This document shows, one piece after another, positions 48,439 to 56,515 of a stretch of DNA of 56,516 bases. Origin of the DNA: an uncultured Clostridia bacterium (GTDB lineage: Bacteria; Bacillota; Clostridia; Christensenellales; Aristaeellaceae). The stretch is from positions 1 to 56,516 of the forward strand of contig CAKUFI010000009.1 of assembly GCA_934647305.1 (NCBI GenBank). The letters run 5' to 3'. Below the pieces are notes generated by a model. That model was given only the letters and a program-made list of their open reading frames with translations. It made no database searches and was not told the DNA's origin. A program made the position numbers and the translations under genes. Position 1 is the stretch's first letter. The number at the start of each line of letters is the position of its first letter.

Positions 48439-50811
48439 TTACTGGTTCTCGAGAATCATCATCTGCAGCTTCTTGTCGATGCCCTTGAGGAAGTCGGCGG
48501 CCGTGATCTGGCCCTCGACGTACTGGCTGCGCAGGTTCCAGATTTCCTCGCTGGTGTCGTCGCCCGCGCCGTACATCATGTTGTAGCCGCTCATGCGGAT
48601 CAGGTCGTCGTGGTTGTGATACCACTCGACGCCAGCCGGAGTGATCTCCCAGTAGTAATTGTCGATGTTGTCATAGTACTGCTGCTGCTGGTCGAGCTGC
48701 TCCTGCAGCATCTGCTTGTCGGCCTCGTCGGCGTCCTCGATCTGCTGCTTGAGGTTCTCGAGGTACTCCTCGGCGTCCTTCTTGGCCTGCTCATAGTAAG
48801 AGGAGCGGATGGGCTCGGTCTTGCTGGGGTCGAGCGCGTAGATCAGGCTGTTGCTCAGGTTGTCGGACAGGGTCTCCAGGAACTCGATCGCCTCGTCGAC
48901 GTGCTCGGAGAAGGGGTTGACGAAGGCGACGGAGGTATCCAGATCCAGAATGAAGGGGGTGTCGGCAGTCATGGACATCGCGATGGGGGTAGAATCCATG
49001 GACATGTCGAAGTTGTCGGGCGTGCAGCCGGCGCCGTAGGAGAAGAGATAGCCGGCCTCGTCCCACTTCCACTCGTAATTGTCCCAGTCGATCTGCTCGG
49101 GCTGGCCCAGCTTGACAAAGTCCACCTGGTCGAGCTTGGTGAGCAGGTTGTTCAGGATCTCGGTATTGTAGCCCTGCTCGATGCCCGAGTACTCGAGGTA
49201 CTTCTGGTAGTCGTTCAGGATCATCGAGAGCAGCTGATAGCGGCAGTTTTCCACGTCGGTCGAGCTGTCGAACAGGCTGACGGTGCCGTCGTCGGGGAGC
49301 TTATCGGGCAGCACGTCGGTGAGGAAGGTCAGCAGATCGTCCCAGTTGGTGGGGATTTCATCCTGGGTCATGCCCAGCTTCTCCAGCGCCTTGAGGTTCA
49401 GGCCCAGGCTGGCGTTGCTGTACGCCTGCACCGGCAGGGCGACCAGAGAACCATTGTGCTTGAGCTGTTCCTGAATGGAGGGATAGAAGGCCGAAACGAC
49501 GTTGTTGAGCTTCTCGCTGCCGGAGAGCTCGGCCATATAGCCGCGGTTGAATACGGCGTCATAGGCCTGGCTATTGGCAGAAATCACGTACACGTCCCAG
49601 TTGGCGGCGCGGTTCATCATGTCCTCGATGATCTGGCTGTCGGTGACGTTGTCGCGGGAGAGCACCACCATGGCCTCGCCGTGGGTGTTGGCGAAGGAAT
49701 AGTAGGCGTTGGTCACGGAGTTGTTGTAGGACTGGTCGGTCACGCGCAGGGTGTAGGAGGCCTTTTCATTGGCGCTGGGGCGCACGTTGCGGATGGCCAC
49801 GCCCTGATAGGAGTAGGTCACATAGTACTTATGCTCGAGCAGCATGGGGATGGCGTTGTAGTTGCCCTCGATCGGCATGTCGCAGATTTCGGTCTGCTCG
49901 CCGGTCGCGGGATCCATCTGCCAGATCGCGCCCTGCTTGACCAGGAAGATCGCGCCGTCGTCGGTATCGGCAACCAGGCCCTGGGGATAGGTGTACTCGG
50001 GCACGGTCAGGGTCTGCAGCTCGTCGACGCTGCCGCTGGCCGGGTCGTAGGTCACGATCTTCGCCTCGGTGGGCTTGTCATAGGTGAAGAGCACCGCCAG
50101 GAGCTTGCCGTCGGTATAGGGGGTCAGAGACTGGGCGGACGCGAGGTCGTCGATCTGCTCGATGTCGCCGGAATCCAGATCCAGGCAGTAGACCGCGTCG
50201 TTCCAGTTATCGTCCTGCGCGCGGATGAACAGCTTGCCGTCCAGGTAGATGCTGCCGTTGCAGCTTCTGGAGTAGACGTAGTCGCCGTCCTCCATGATCA
50301 TGTCGGTCCAGTCATAGGTTTCGGCCTGCTGGAAGGAGATCTTGTCGCCGTCGATCGTGATCTCGAAGAGCACGGCCTCGTCGCGCACCTGGTTATTGTA
50401 GGTCGCGTCGTCGCCCGTTCCCTCAGTCCAGGAGTCGCTGATCGAGTTGAGCATGTACAGCTTGCCGTCGCGGGCGAAGAAGCCGTAATTCGTGTCGAGG
50501 TTGGTGGTCACGTTCTCATCGTCGCTGCGCAGTCCCTCAAGCATCTGGTTGAGCATCTGGTCTGTGTTGTCGATGGAGGCAGCCTTGGTCACGTCCGCGT
50601 CGCCCACTTTGTAGGTATACAGAGAATTGCCGCCCAGCAGGTACAGCGTATCGTCCATCACGGCCGACGCGCTAATGTAGTCCTGAAAACCCTCGTCCGG
50701 GTTGTCCTCATTGCGCCGGGCCACAATCGCGTCGCCCTCCGCGGCCAGCGCCGTCGGTACCACCATCATCAGGCACAGCACCAGCGCCAGAATTTTCTTC
50801 AAAGCCTTCAT
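48439..50811 (-). CDS. Solute-binding protein fused to an N-terminal beta-propeller-like domain
   Basis: The 790-residue exported protein has a signal peptide (cleavage near ALAAEG, 24) without a lipobox. Residues ~27-365 form repeated strands with DDTLYLLGG, DGKLYMLNS, LDGKLFIRA and DGKLLAVLF, suggesting a beta-propeller. Residues ~380-790 resemble a cluster-1 extracellular solute-binding protein (IPTNWDDLLTFLTDV, TPFILDLDTSVAFVNPFSEHVDEAIEFLE), with a Gln/Asp-rich coiled segment near 690-725. A standard CUT1 binding protein has ~420 residues and a lipid anchor. The ATG shares one base with the upstream stop. Confidence 0.85.
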   Translation of the reverse strand: MKALKKILALVLCLMMVVPTALAAEGDAIVARRNEDNPDEGFQDYISASAVMDDTLYLLGGNSLYTYKVGDADVTKAASIDNTDQMLNQMLEGLRSDDENVTTNLDTNYGFFARDGKLYMLNSISDSWTEGTGDDATYNNQVRDEAVLFEITIDGDKISFQQAETYDWTDMIMEDGDYVYSRSCNGSIYLDGKLFIRAQDDNWNDAVYCLDLDSGDIEQIDDLASAQSLTPYTDGKLLAVLFTYDKPTEAKIVTYDPASGSVDELQTLTVPEYTYPQGLVADTDDGAIFLVKQGAIWQMDPATGEQTEICDMPIEGNYNAIPMLLEHKYYVTYSYQGVAIRNVRPSANEKASYTLRVTDQSYNNSVTNAYYSFANTHGEAMVVLSRDNVTDSQIIEDMMNRAANWDVYVISANSQAYDAVFNRGYMAELSGSEKLNNVVSAFYPSIQEQLKHNGSLVALPVQAYSNASLGLNLKALEKLGMTQDEIPTNWDDLLTFLTDVLPDKLPDDGTVSLFDSSTDVENCRYQLLSMILNDYQKYLEYSGIEQGYNTEILNNLLTKLDQVDFVKLGQPEQIDWDNYEWKWDEAGYLFSYGAGCTPDNFDMSMDSTPIAMSMTADTPFILDLDTSVAFVNPFSEHVDEAIEFLETLSDNLSNSLIYALDPSKTEPIRSSYYEQAKKDAEEYLENLKQQIEDADEADKQMLQEQLDQQQQYYDNIDNYYWEITPAGVEWYHNHDDLIRMSGYNMMYGAGDDTSEEIWNLRSQYVEGQITAADFLKGIDKKLQMMILENQ

Positions 50812-51971
50812 CAGTCATTTCCTCCTTTATTATCCGTTTCGGGCAGCGCAGTCGCCGCCGCGTCCTCGGGCAGGTTCTCCTCGTCCACCACGCGTACCAT
50901 CACGCTCATGCCCAGGCGAACCTGTTCGTCGGGCGCGAAGCGGATGTAGGCGCTGTAGCGGGCCTCGCTGCTCTTCTCGGTCGTTTCCTTACTGACCTTG
51001 GAAATGGTCACGACCTCGCCGACATATTTCTTCAGGCCGTCCGCGTCCCACTCAAACTCGATGACCACCTTGTCGCCCTCGTGGATCTCGGTCAGGTCGT
51101 ACTCGGAGACCTCGATCTCGATCTCAAAGGCGTTGTCGGGGTACACGGTGATCAGGTTCGCGTCCTTGGCCACCGCCGTGCCCACCTTCGCGTCGGCCGT
51201 GGCGACCACGCCGTCGACCGCCGAGAGGATGGTGTTGTCCACCGCGTACAATCCGTCGAGCGTGCCGTCCACCGTCTCAAAGAGCAGCTCGCCGCGCTCG
51301 ACCGTCTCGCCGTCCTGCACGTGCAGCTTGAGCACGCTGCCGGTGGCGGTGATGCCCACGGCTTTGTTCTGAGCGACGGTGCCCCGGCCGATGCGGGTGG
51401 CGGCCTCGTGCTTTTCGGAGCGGAAGATACCCACCGTCTCGCCGATGTAGAAGTCGCCGCCGGTCACCTCAAGGGTGTAGGGCGTGCTGCCCGACTCGTC
51501 CGCGTCCTTGACCGCGGTCACGATGGCCGTGCCCTGATGGGTGCCGTCCTGGGTGCAGGACAGGTAGACCCTTTCGCCGATGTGAATCAGCTTCGTCTCG
51601 CTGCTGTTATACGCCTTTTCGGTGCTGGCGTTGACCACGAAGCGGTTGGTCGGCTCGATGTACATCACCGCGCCGTAGCGAGTGCCCACGCTCTCGGCTG
51701 AGTCGCCCGGCAGCGCGAATACACCGGAAACCGTGCCCTCGATCGTGGCGTAGACCGGGGTGGTGGAGAGGGTCGCGACCTTGTCGCCCTTCCTCACCAC
51801 GTCGCCCTCGCGCACAAACATGTGCTCGACGCTGCCGCCGAACGGGGCGACCACCGCCACCGTGTCCTCGGGAATCACCTTGCCGGCGAAGGAGGTCTCC
51901 GCCAGTGCGCAGGGCGTCAGGCCGATCAGCAGCAGTACCGTCAGGAAAATTGTCGTGATGCGCTTTGTCAT
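50811..51971 (-). CDS. Exported HlyD-like adaptor protein
   Basis: The 386-residue protein has a Sec signal (cleavage near CALAE, 25) and two lipoyl/barrel-sandwich-like segments: VAPFGGSVEHMFVREGDVVRKGD (about 42-65) and ITATGSVLKLHVQDGETVERGE (about 205-230). A third beta-domain follows with FEIEIEVSEYDLTEIHEGDKVVIEF. It looks like an adaptor lacking the long helical hairpin. It overlaps the upstream stop by ATGA and the downstream start by one base, so it is tightly coupled. Start at 51971 fits GGAGG. Confidence 0.83.
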   Translation of the reverse strand: MTKRITTIFLTVLLLIGLTPCALAETSFAGKVIPEDTVAVVAPFGGSVEHMFVREGDVVRKGDKVATLSTTPVYATIEGTVSGVFALPGDSAESVGTRYGAVMYIEPTNRFVVNASTEKAYNSSETKLIHIGERVYLSCTQDGTHQGTAIVTAVKDADESGSTPYTLEVTGGDFYIGETVGIFRSEKHEAATRIGRGTVAQNKAVGITATGSVLKLHVQDGETVERGELLFETVDGTLDGLYAVDNTILSAVDGVVATADAKVGTAVAKDANLITVYPDNAFEIEIEVSEYDLTEIHEGDKVVIEFEWDADGLKKYVGEVVTISKVSKETTEKSSEARYSAYIRFAPDEQVRLGMSVMVRVVDEENLPEDAAATALPETDNKGGND

Positions 51972-53998
51972 TTCGTTTCCTCCTCCTGATACTCGCCGTA
52001 GGGCGCGTCCAGCATGGCCGCCGGGCCGCAGTACACGTCCTGGACGTACATCTCGGCCTCCTCGCCGATGGGCAGGCTCCACTTTTCGCCCTCCACCGTC
52101 ACCTCCAGGGACAGCGTGCAGCTGTCTGTAAACAGCCAGGCGGGCCGCACGGCTTCCTTTTCCACGGCGGGATCTTTTTTCGTGTGGTCTACGTTCAGGC
52201 GCAGCACGAAGTCGAACTTCTTCGTGGACACGCCCGCCATCTTCAGCTCGGCGTATTTCGTGCCGACCAGGAAGCCCTGCGTGGGCAGCGTGGTCAGCTC
52301 GTCGCCGGTCTTGATGACCAGGTAGTCGATGCCGCTGTTGTACAGGGTGCGCAGGGCCGCGCCGTTAAAGCGCCACTCGAGCGAGTACTTCTCGCTTTCC
52401 GCGTCGATCAGCGGGCTGAGCACCAGCACGTCGGGCTTCTCGCCGTCGCGCACGATCAGCTCATTGCCCTCCCCGTCGATCACACGCTGGGCCCACGCGT
52501 CCAGGCTCAGCGTGAACTGGGCCTCGTAATCGGCGGGCAGCTCCACGCCCTCGGCCGCGGTCACGTCCAGCGTCAGCTCCAGCTCCTCGCCCTCCATGAC
52601 CAGCGTGTGCATGGGCTCCTCGGTCACCTTCAGGCCGACCGCGTTGTAGTTCGCGTCGGTCTTTTCGGTCGAGGGCGCGTGGGGCACCGGCTTCTTGTCG
52701 TCTCCCCCCCCGCCGCCGCCACCGCCGCCGGAGATGCGGTCCAGCACGACCTCCTGATCGTAGACGGTCACATTGCCCGCCAGATCCTTCGCCTGAATCA
52801 TGCCGGCCGCGGTGACCGTCTTTTCCTTAACGGTCAGGGTGAACACGCCCTCCTCGGGCATCTCCTGCCAGGTCACGCCGCCGTCGAGTGTGAAGCCGGC
52901 CAGGCCGCTCCCCTCGTCCGACGCGGTCAGGTGCATCGTGTAGGGCACCTCCATGTCGGTCTCGACGCTCAGCACGGGCAGGGTGAAGTCCAGCTTCAGG
53001 TCGTAGACCTCGCTCGCGGATACCACGTCGCCCAGCTCGTCGAGTATCGCCAGGCGCAGCGTGTACTCGCCCGCCTCGGTCGCCTCATAGGTATCGCCCG
53101 AGAGCACGATGAAGTTCTTGTCGTACACGACCGCGGCATAGGAATAGCCCGTCCTGCCCTCCGGGATGCCGGACAGCCTGAACGAGGGAACCTTGCCGCT
53201 CCACTCGCCGTGGACGAAGTCCTGCGCCTCCACCGTCAGCGTGATCGCGTCCGGGTCGGGCGTGTCGGTCGGCTCGGGCGTGGCGGTCGGCTCGGGCGAC
53301 TCGGTCGCGTCCGGGTCAGGCGTGTCGGTCGGCGCGTCGGGCGTCTCGCTCGGCACAGGCGACTCGGTCGCGTTCGGATCGGGCGTCTCGCTCGGCGCGG
53401 GCGTTTCCGTCGCGTCGGGCACGATCACCGCCCACACGTAAACCGTGATTTCGTCCTCAGGCAGCGCGTCCTTATACTTGTCCGGATCGAACTCGATGGG
53501 CGACGCGCCCTCGGCGAGCGGATCGTCCTCGGACACGCACAGCGCCCACTTCTGCGGGCCCTCAAAGTACTTCTCGTCCAGCAGCAGCCTGGCCAGCAGG
53601 AACCTCTGGACATTGACCTTCTCGAGCTTCACGACCTCGTCGGTACGCAGATAGACCTCGGTCGGTTTCTCCAGGGCCTGCACGAAGTCAAACAGCTTGC
53701 CGCAGACGATGGTCTGGTTTTCCCCCTCACCCGCGTAGATCCAGGCCTCGTCCCAGTCGGGTTCGGGCGTGGAAGCGGGCGTATCGGTCGGCTTTTCCTC
53801 GGGTTCGGGCGTAGTTTCCGGCTCGACAGCCGGCTCCGCCGTGGTCTCCGGTTCAGCCGTGGTCTCCGGTTCAGCCGTGGTTTCGGGCTCCTGCGTCTCT
53901 TGCGCCGGAGTATCCGTAACCGGCGTTTCCTCGGCCCCCGCGGGCCACCCGGCCAGCACCAGACTGACCGCCAGCAGCAGACAGGCAATTCTTCTCAT
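51968..53998 (-). CDS. Large exported protein with Thr/Pro/Glu repeats, unknown fold
   Basis: The 676-residue protein has a signal peptide (MRRIACLLLAV..., cleavage near AGAEE, 22). A PETTAEP-type repeat stretch (about 27-75) and a second TPDPDATESP-rich stretch (about 185-255) separate folded segments. A Gly-9 run lies near 438 and C-terminal beta-rich parts follow (about 455-670). The Ig-like segment GEYTLRLAILDELGDVV...DLKLDFTLPVLSVET suggests a surface adhesin or scaffold. There is no LPXTG motif or C-terminal helix. It is first in the seven-gene operon. ATG at 53998 lies behind AAAGGAAA. I recognise no named family. Confidence 0.78.
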   Translation of the reverse strand: MRRIACLLLAVSLVLAGWPAGAEETPVTDTPAQETQEPETTAEPETTAEPETTAEPAVEPETTPEPEEKPTDTPASTPEPDWDEAWIYAGEGENQTIVCGKLFDFVQALEKPTEVYLRTDEVVKLEKVNVQRFLLARLLLDEKYFEGPQKWALCVSEDDPLAEGASPIEFDPDKYKDALPEDEITVYVWAVIVPDATETPAPSETPDPNATESPVPSETPDAPTDTPDPDATESPEPTATPEPTDTPDPDAITLTVEAQDFVHGEWSGKVPSFRLSGIPEGRTGYSYAAVVYDKNFIVLSGDTYEATEAGEYTLRLAILDELGDVVSASEVYDLKLDFTLPVLSVETDMEVPYTMHLTASDEGSGLAGFTLDGGVTWQEMPEEGVFTLTVKEKTVTAAGMIQAKDLAGNVTVYDQEVVLDRISGGGGGGGGGDDKKPVPHAPSTEKTDANYNAVGLKVTEEPMHTLVMEGEELELTLDVTAAEGVELPADYEAQFTLSLDAWAQRVIDGEGNELIVRDGEKPDVLVLSPLIDAESEKYSLEWRFNGAALRTLYNSGIDYLVIKTGDELTTLPTQGFLVGTKYAELKMAGVSTKKFDFVLRLNVDHTKKDPAVEKEAVRPAWLFTDSCTLSLEVTVEGEKWSLPIGEEAEMYVQDVYCGPAAMLDAPYGEYQEEETK

Positions 53999-54091
53999 GT
54001 CGTGTTTCCTTTCCCGCAAACCGCGCGCGGCATTGCGCTTCAGTCATTCTGTCCGTTAGACGCCAGGCAGAGAACCGGGGTTCCACTTCGT

Positions 54092-54105
54092 GGAAAACGT
54101 TTTGT
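54092..54105. promoter_or_regulatory. LacI-type operator-like palindrome upstream of the seven-gene operon
   Basis: GGAAAACGTTTTGT has a perfect AAAACGTTTT core centred on CG, the form used by many LacI-family regulators (CcpA/cre-like but not a full cre match). It lies ~94 bp ahead of the first start codon. No regulator gene is adjacent and no clear -35/-10 pair was found. Confidence 0.4.
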
Positions 54106-54125
54106 TAATTTCTCTCGCGTGCATG

Positions 54126-54168
54126 CAAAAAGAGGGAGAAGTCGCCCTGAAAGCCGCTTCCCCCTGGG
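54126..54168 (-). terminator. Terminator behind the isomerase gene
   Basis: Minus-strand AGGGGGAAGCGG...CTTCTCCCT is an imperfect stem followed by CTTTTTG, 5 bp behind the stop. Confidence 0.65.
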
Positions 54169-54172
54169 TGTT

Positions 54173-54979
54173 TTACGCCAGACCGCGCATGTATTTAATA
54201 TAGGAAGGGAATTCCTGCTCCGGATCGGGCAGCTCAGGGTGCCACTTCTTCTCCCACTCGAGGGAATAGCAGCCCGCGTAGCCGTCCTGCTCAAGCCGTT
54301 TCACCATCTCGCGCAGCGGAATATCGCCCTCGCCGACCGGGCACAGCTGGAAGGTTCCGTCCGGCAGGTGCCTGTGATCCTTGATGTGAACGTGGCGAAT
54401 CAGGTGCTTTACCGGCTCGTAGAAGGACAAAAAGTCGCCCTTATCCGCCTCGTCGGAATGCTCCACGTCCCAGACGACGCCGAAGTTGTCGTGCTTCACC
54501 TGAGAGGCCACGGCCAGTATGCGCTCGGCGGTGTTGTACCAGCCGTGCACCTCGAGCCAAATTTCGACTTCGGTCTGTTTCGCGTACTCACACAGCGCAT
54601 TCACACCCTCGACGACGAAGTGCACCTGCCGCTCGAGCGTTTCGCCCCCGTCCGGACTGCCTCCCATCACGCGCACGGCCGGAATACCCACCGCCGCGCA
54701 CAGGTCGACTGAAGCGCGTCCTTCCGCCAGGGACGCTTCCATGTTTTCTTCATAAAAGCAGGCCGAGGAACCGAAGTCGCTGAGCGTCAGGCCGTGCTCG
54801 CGGATTTTCAGAAGAGACTCCGGTCTGTTTTCTGCTTGAAAGACGCGTATCGCGCCCGGGCGCATTTCGCCGTCAATTCCGCGCACCTCGATCGCCTGAT
54901 ACCCCATGTCGCGCGCGTTGTCCAGCACCTGGTCGAACGTCCAGTCAGGGCAGCCCAGTGTGGAAAAGCCCAGTTTCAT
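54173..54979 (-). CDS. Sugar phosphate isomerase/epimerase (xylose-isomerase-like TIM barrel)
   Basis: The 268-residue protein has the AP-endonuclease-2/xylose-isomerase-like barrel: KLGFSTLGCPDWTFDQVLDNARDMGYQAIEVRG at the start, WLEVHGWYNT, GVVWDVEHS and HVHIKDHRH with the metal-binding Glu, Asp and His residues, and C-terminal GYAGCYSLEWEKKW. The substrate is probably a sugar, polyol or inositol derivative. GGGGGAAA lies ahead of the ATG. It is 15 bp downstream of the dehydrogenase gene and cotranscribed with it. Confidence 0.9.
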   Translation of the reverse strand: MKLGFSTLGCPDWTFDQVLDNARDMGYQAIEVRGIDGEMRPGAIRVFQAENRPESLLKIREHGLTLSDFGSSACFYEENMEASLAEGRASVDLCAAVGIPAVRVMGGSPDGGETLERQVHFVVEGVNALCEYAKQTEVEIWLEVHGWYNTAERILAVASQVKHDNFGVVWDVEHSDEADKGDFLSFYEPVKHLIRHVHIKDHRHLPDGTFQLCPVGEGDIPLREMVKRLEQDGYAGCYSLEWEKKWHPELPDPEQEFPSYIKYMRGLA

Positions 54980-54994
54980 CGCATGTTTCCCCCT

Positions 54995-55993
54995 TTATTC
55001 CTGAGTCATCAGCCTGTACTGGCGCAGAGAAACCTGAAGCTTCAGCGGTTCGCCATGCAAAAACCGACCGAGGTCGTTAATGATTTCCTGTGTCATGTGC
55101 CACCTGGCCGCGCAGCAGGAGGCGTGCGGCTGCAGGATGGTGTTTTCAGTGCAGGCGAGCAGCTCCGGATCGACCTCGCCCGCGCCCTCATGCTCGTACA
55201 CGTCCAGCACGGCGTACAGGCGGCCCTTTTGCAGCTCTCGAATCAGTGCCTTCGTGTCCACCAGCGAACCGCGCGAGGTATTGATCAGCGTCGCGCCGTC
55301 GGGCAGCTTCGCGAGCGCCCCTTCGTCGATCATATGGTATGTTTCGGGCGTCTGCGCCGCGTGAACGCTCACAATGGGTCGGGAGAGCACCTCATCCAGC
55401 GTGCCGCGATGCGCAAACGGCCACCTGTCCAGCCCGTTTTCCGGCAGGTACGGGTCGTAGACGCACACGTCGCAGTCAAACGGCCGGATCAGGTCGAGCA
55501 GGTTCCGCGCCACCTCGCCCAGACCGATCAGCCCGATCTCGGCGTGCCAGAGCGAATAGTGTTCGTCACCGCGTTTGTCCCAGCCGCCTGCGCGCATGAT
55601 GCGGTCGGTCTGCACCATGCGATGTCCGCCGGCGATCAGGTACCCCAGCACGCCCTCAGCCACGTACTTGGCCATCACGGAATTCGCGCTGAGCACCGGA
55701 ATCCCCCGCTCGTAAAACGCCTCGCTGGCGATGTGCGCCACCGTGCCCGCCGCGTGGGCCAGGATTTTCAGCCTGGGCGCGCAGGAAAGCAGCTCCGCGT
55801 CGATCTGCGGCGTGCCCCAGTGGCTCACGACAATGTCCACGTCGCCGAGGCGCGCCTTCAGCTCCTCGCGCGTGAAGGGCCTGGAAAAGGGGTTGAGCTC
55901 CACCTCGCCCATCGCGCGCAGCTGGGAAAGGATGTGCTCCGGAAAATGTGTGTCGAACGTCTTGCCCCGCTGCGCGGTCAACAATATTTTCAT
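54995..55993 (-). CDS. D-isomer-specific 2-hydroxyacid dehydrogenase
   Basis: The 332-residue NAD(P)-dependent enzyme has the Rossmann motif GLIGLGEVARNLLDL, a NAD-selecting Asp after the second strand (CVYDPYL), and the catalytic triad: Arg in INTSRGSLVD, Glu in DVYEHEG and His in LQPHASC. Relatives reduce 2-oxoacids such as glyoxylate or hydroxypyruvate, or oxidise sugar-acid derivatives. The second ATG (55993) lies 7 bp behind GGAGG; the first overlaps it. With the isomerase it may form a short sugar-acid pathway. Confidence 0.92.
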   Translation of the reverse strand: MKILLTAQRGKTFDTHFPEHILSQLRAMGEVELNPFSRPFTREELKARLGDVDIVVSHWGTPQIDAELLSCAPRLKILAHAAGTVAHIASEAFYERGIPVLSANSVMAKYVAEGVLGYLIAGGHRMVQTDRIMRAGGWDKRGDEHYSLWHAEIGLIGLGEVARNLLDLIRPFDCDVCVYDPYLPENGLDRWPFAHRGTLDEVLSRPIVSVHAAQTPETYHMIDEGALAKLPDGATLINTSRGSLVDTKALIRELQKGRLYAVLDVYEHEGAGEVDPELLACTENTILQPHASCCAARWHMTQEIINDLGRFLHGEPLKLQVSLRQYRLMTQE

Positions 55994-56114
55994 ACTCATT
56001 CCTCCAATAATTTATGCAGGTTCATTATACAGTAAGCGTCAGAAAAAGGCAAATACTTTTCAAAAAAGCCGTGCGCGGTTGTTTGTTAATTATCGTGCAC
56101 AAGCAAAAAACTTC

Positions 56115-56142
56115 TTGACATTTGGAAAATGCGTGGTATAAT
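56115..56142 (+). promoter_or_regulatory. Promoter of the tRNA-Leu-Gly-Gly-Gly cluster
   Basis: TTGACA (56115-56120), a 16 bp spacer and TATAAT (56137-56142) lie 33 bp ahead of tRNA-Leu. Confidence 0.9.
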
Positions 56143-56175
56143 ACTACATGTTTCTGGCGCTTGGTGATCCGGTTT

Positions 56176-56260
56176 GCGGGCGTGGCGGAATTGGCAGACG
56201 CGCCAGATTTAGGTTCTGGTGTCGAAAGGCGTATGAGTTCGAGTCTCTTCGCCCGCACCA
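56176..56260 (+). tRNA. tRNA-Leu (anticodon TAG)
   Basis: It has acceptor GCGGGCG/CGCCCGC, anticodon stem CCAGA/TCTGG around TTTAGGT, a long class II variable arm and an encoded CCA; 85 nt. Confidence 0.96.
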
Positions 56261-56267
56261 AGTATAC

Positions 56268-56343
56268 GCGGTAGTAGCTCAGTTGGTAGAGCGCCACCTT
56301 GCCAAGGTGGAGGTCGCGAGTCCGAGCCTCGTCTACCGCTCCA
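56268..56343 (+). tRNA. tRNA-Gly (anticodon GCC), first copy
   Basis: It has acceptor GCGGTAG/CTACCGC, anticodon stem CCACC/GGTGG around TTGCCAA and an encoded CCA; 76 nt. Confidence 0.97.
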
Positions 56344-56359
56344 TTTTCCGTTTGAACCT

Positions 56360-56433
<74 letters not shown>

Positions 56434-56439
56434 TTCCCT

Positions 56440-56515
56440 GCGGTAGTAGCTCAGTTGGTAGAGCGCCACCTTGCCAAGGTGGAGGTCGCGAGTCCGAGCC
56501 TCGTCTACCGCTCCA
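56440..56515 (+). tRNA. tRNA-Gly (anticodon GCC), second copy
   Basis: It is identical in sequence to the copy at 56268-56343, complete with CCA and ending one base before the window edge. Confidence 0.97.

Noticed and set aside
48610..50949. Plus-strand open frame of ~780 codons opposite the binding-protein gene
   Set aside because: Its Val/Gly/His-rich composition mirrors the Asp/Asn/Tyr-rich sense protein, there is no ribosome site, and the sense frame has a signal peptide and domain matches.
54092..54105. Catabolite-responsive element (CcpA cre site)
   Set aside because: Only the central part fits the cre consensus and the outer TG...CA positions fail. It is reported instead as a generic LacI-type palindrome.
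51965..54712. Plus-strand open frame of ~915 codons opposite the exported protein gene
   Set aside because: It is a shadow of the minus-strand gene and runs into the isomerase gene in antisense. It has no ribosome site and no domain.
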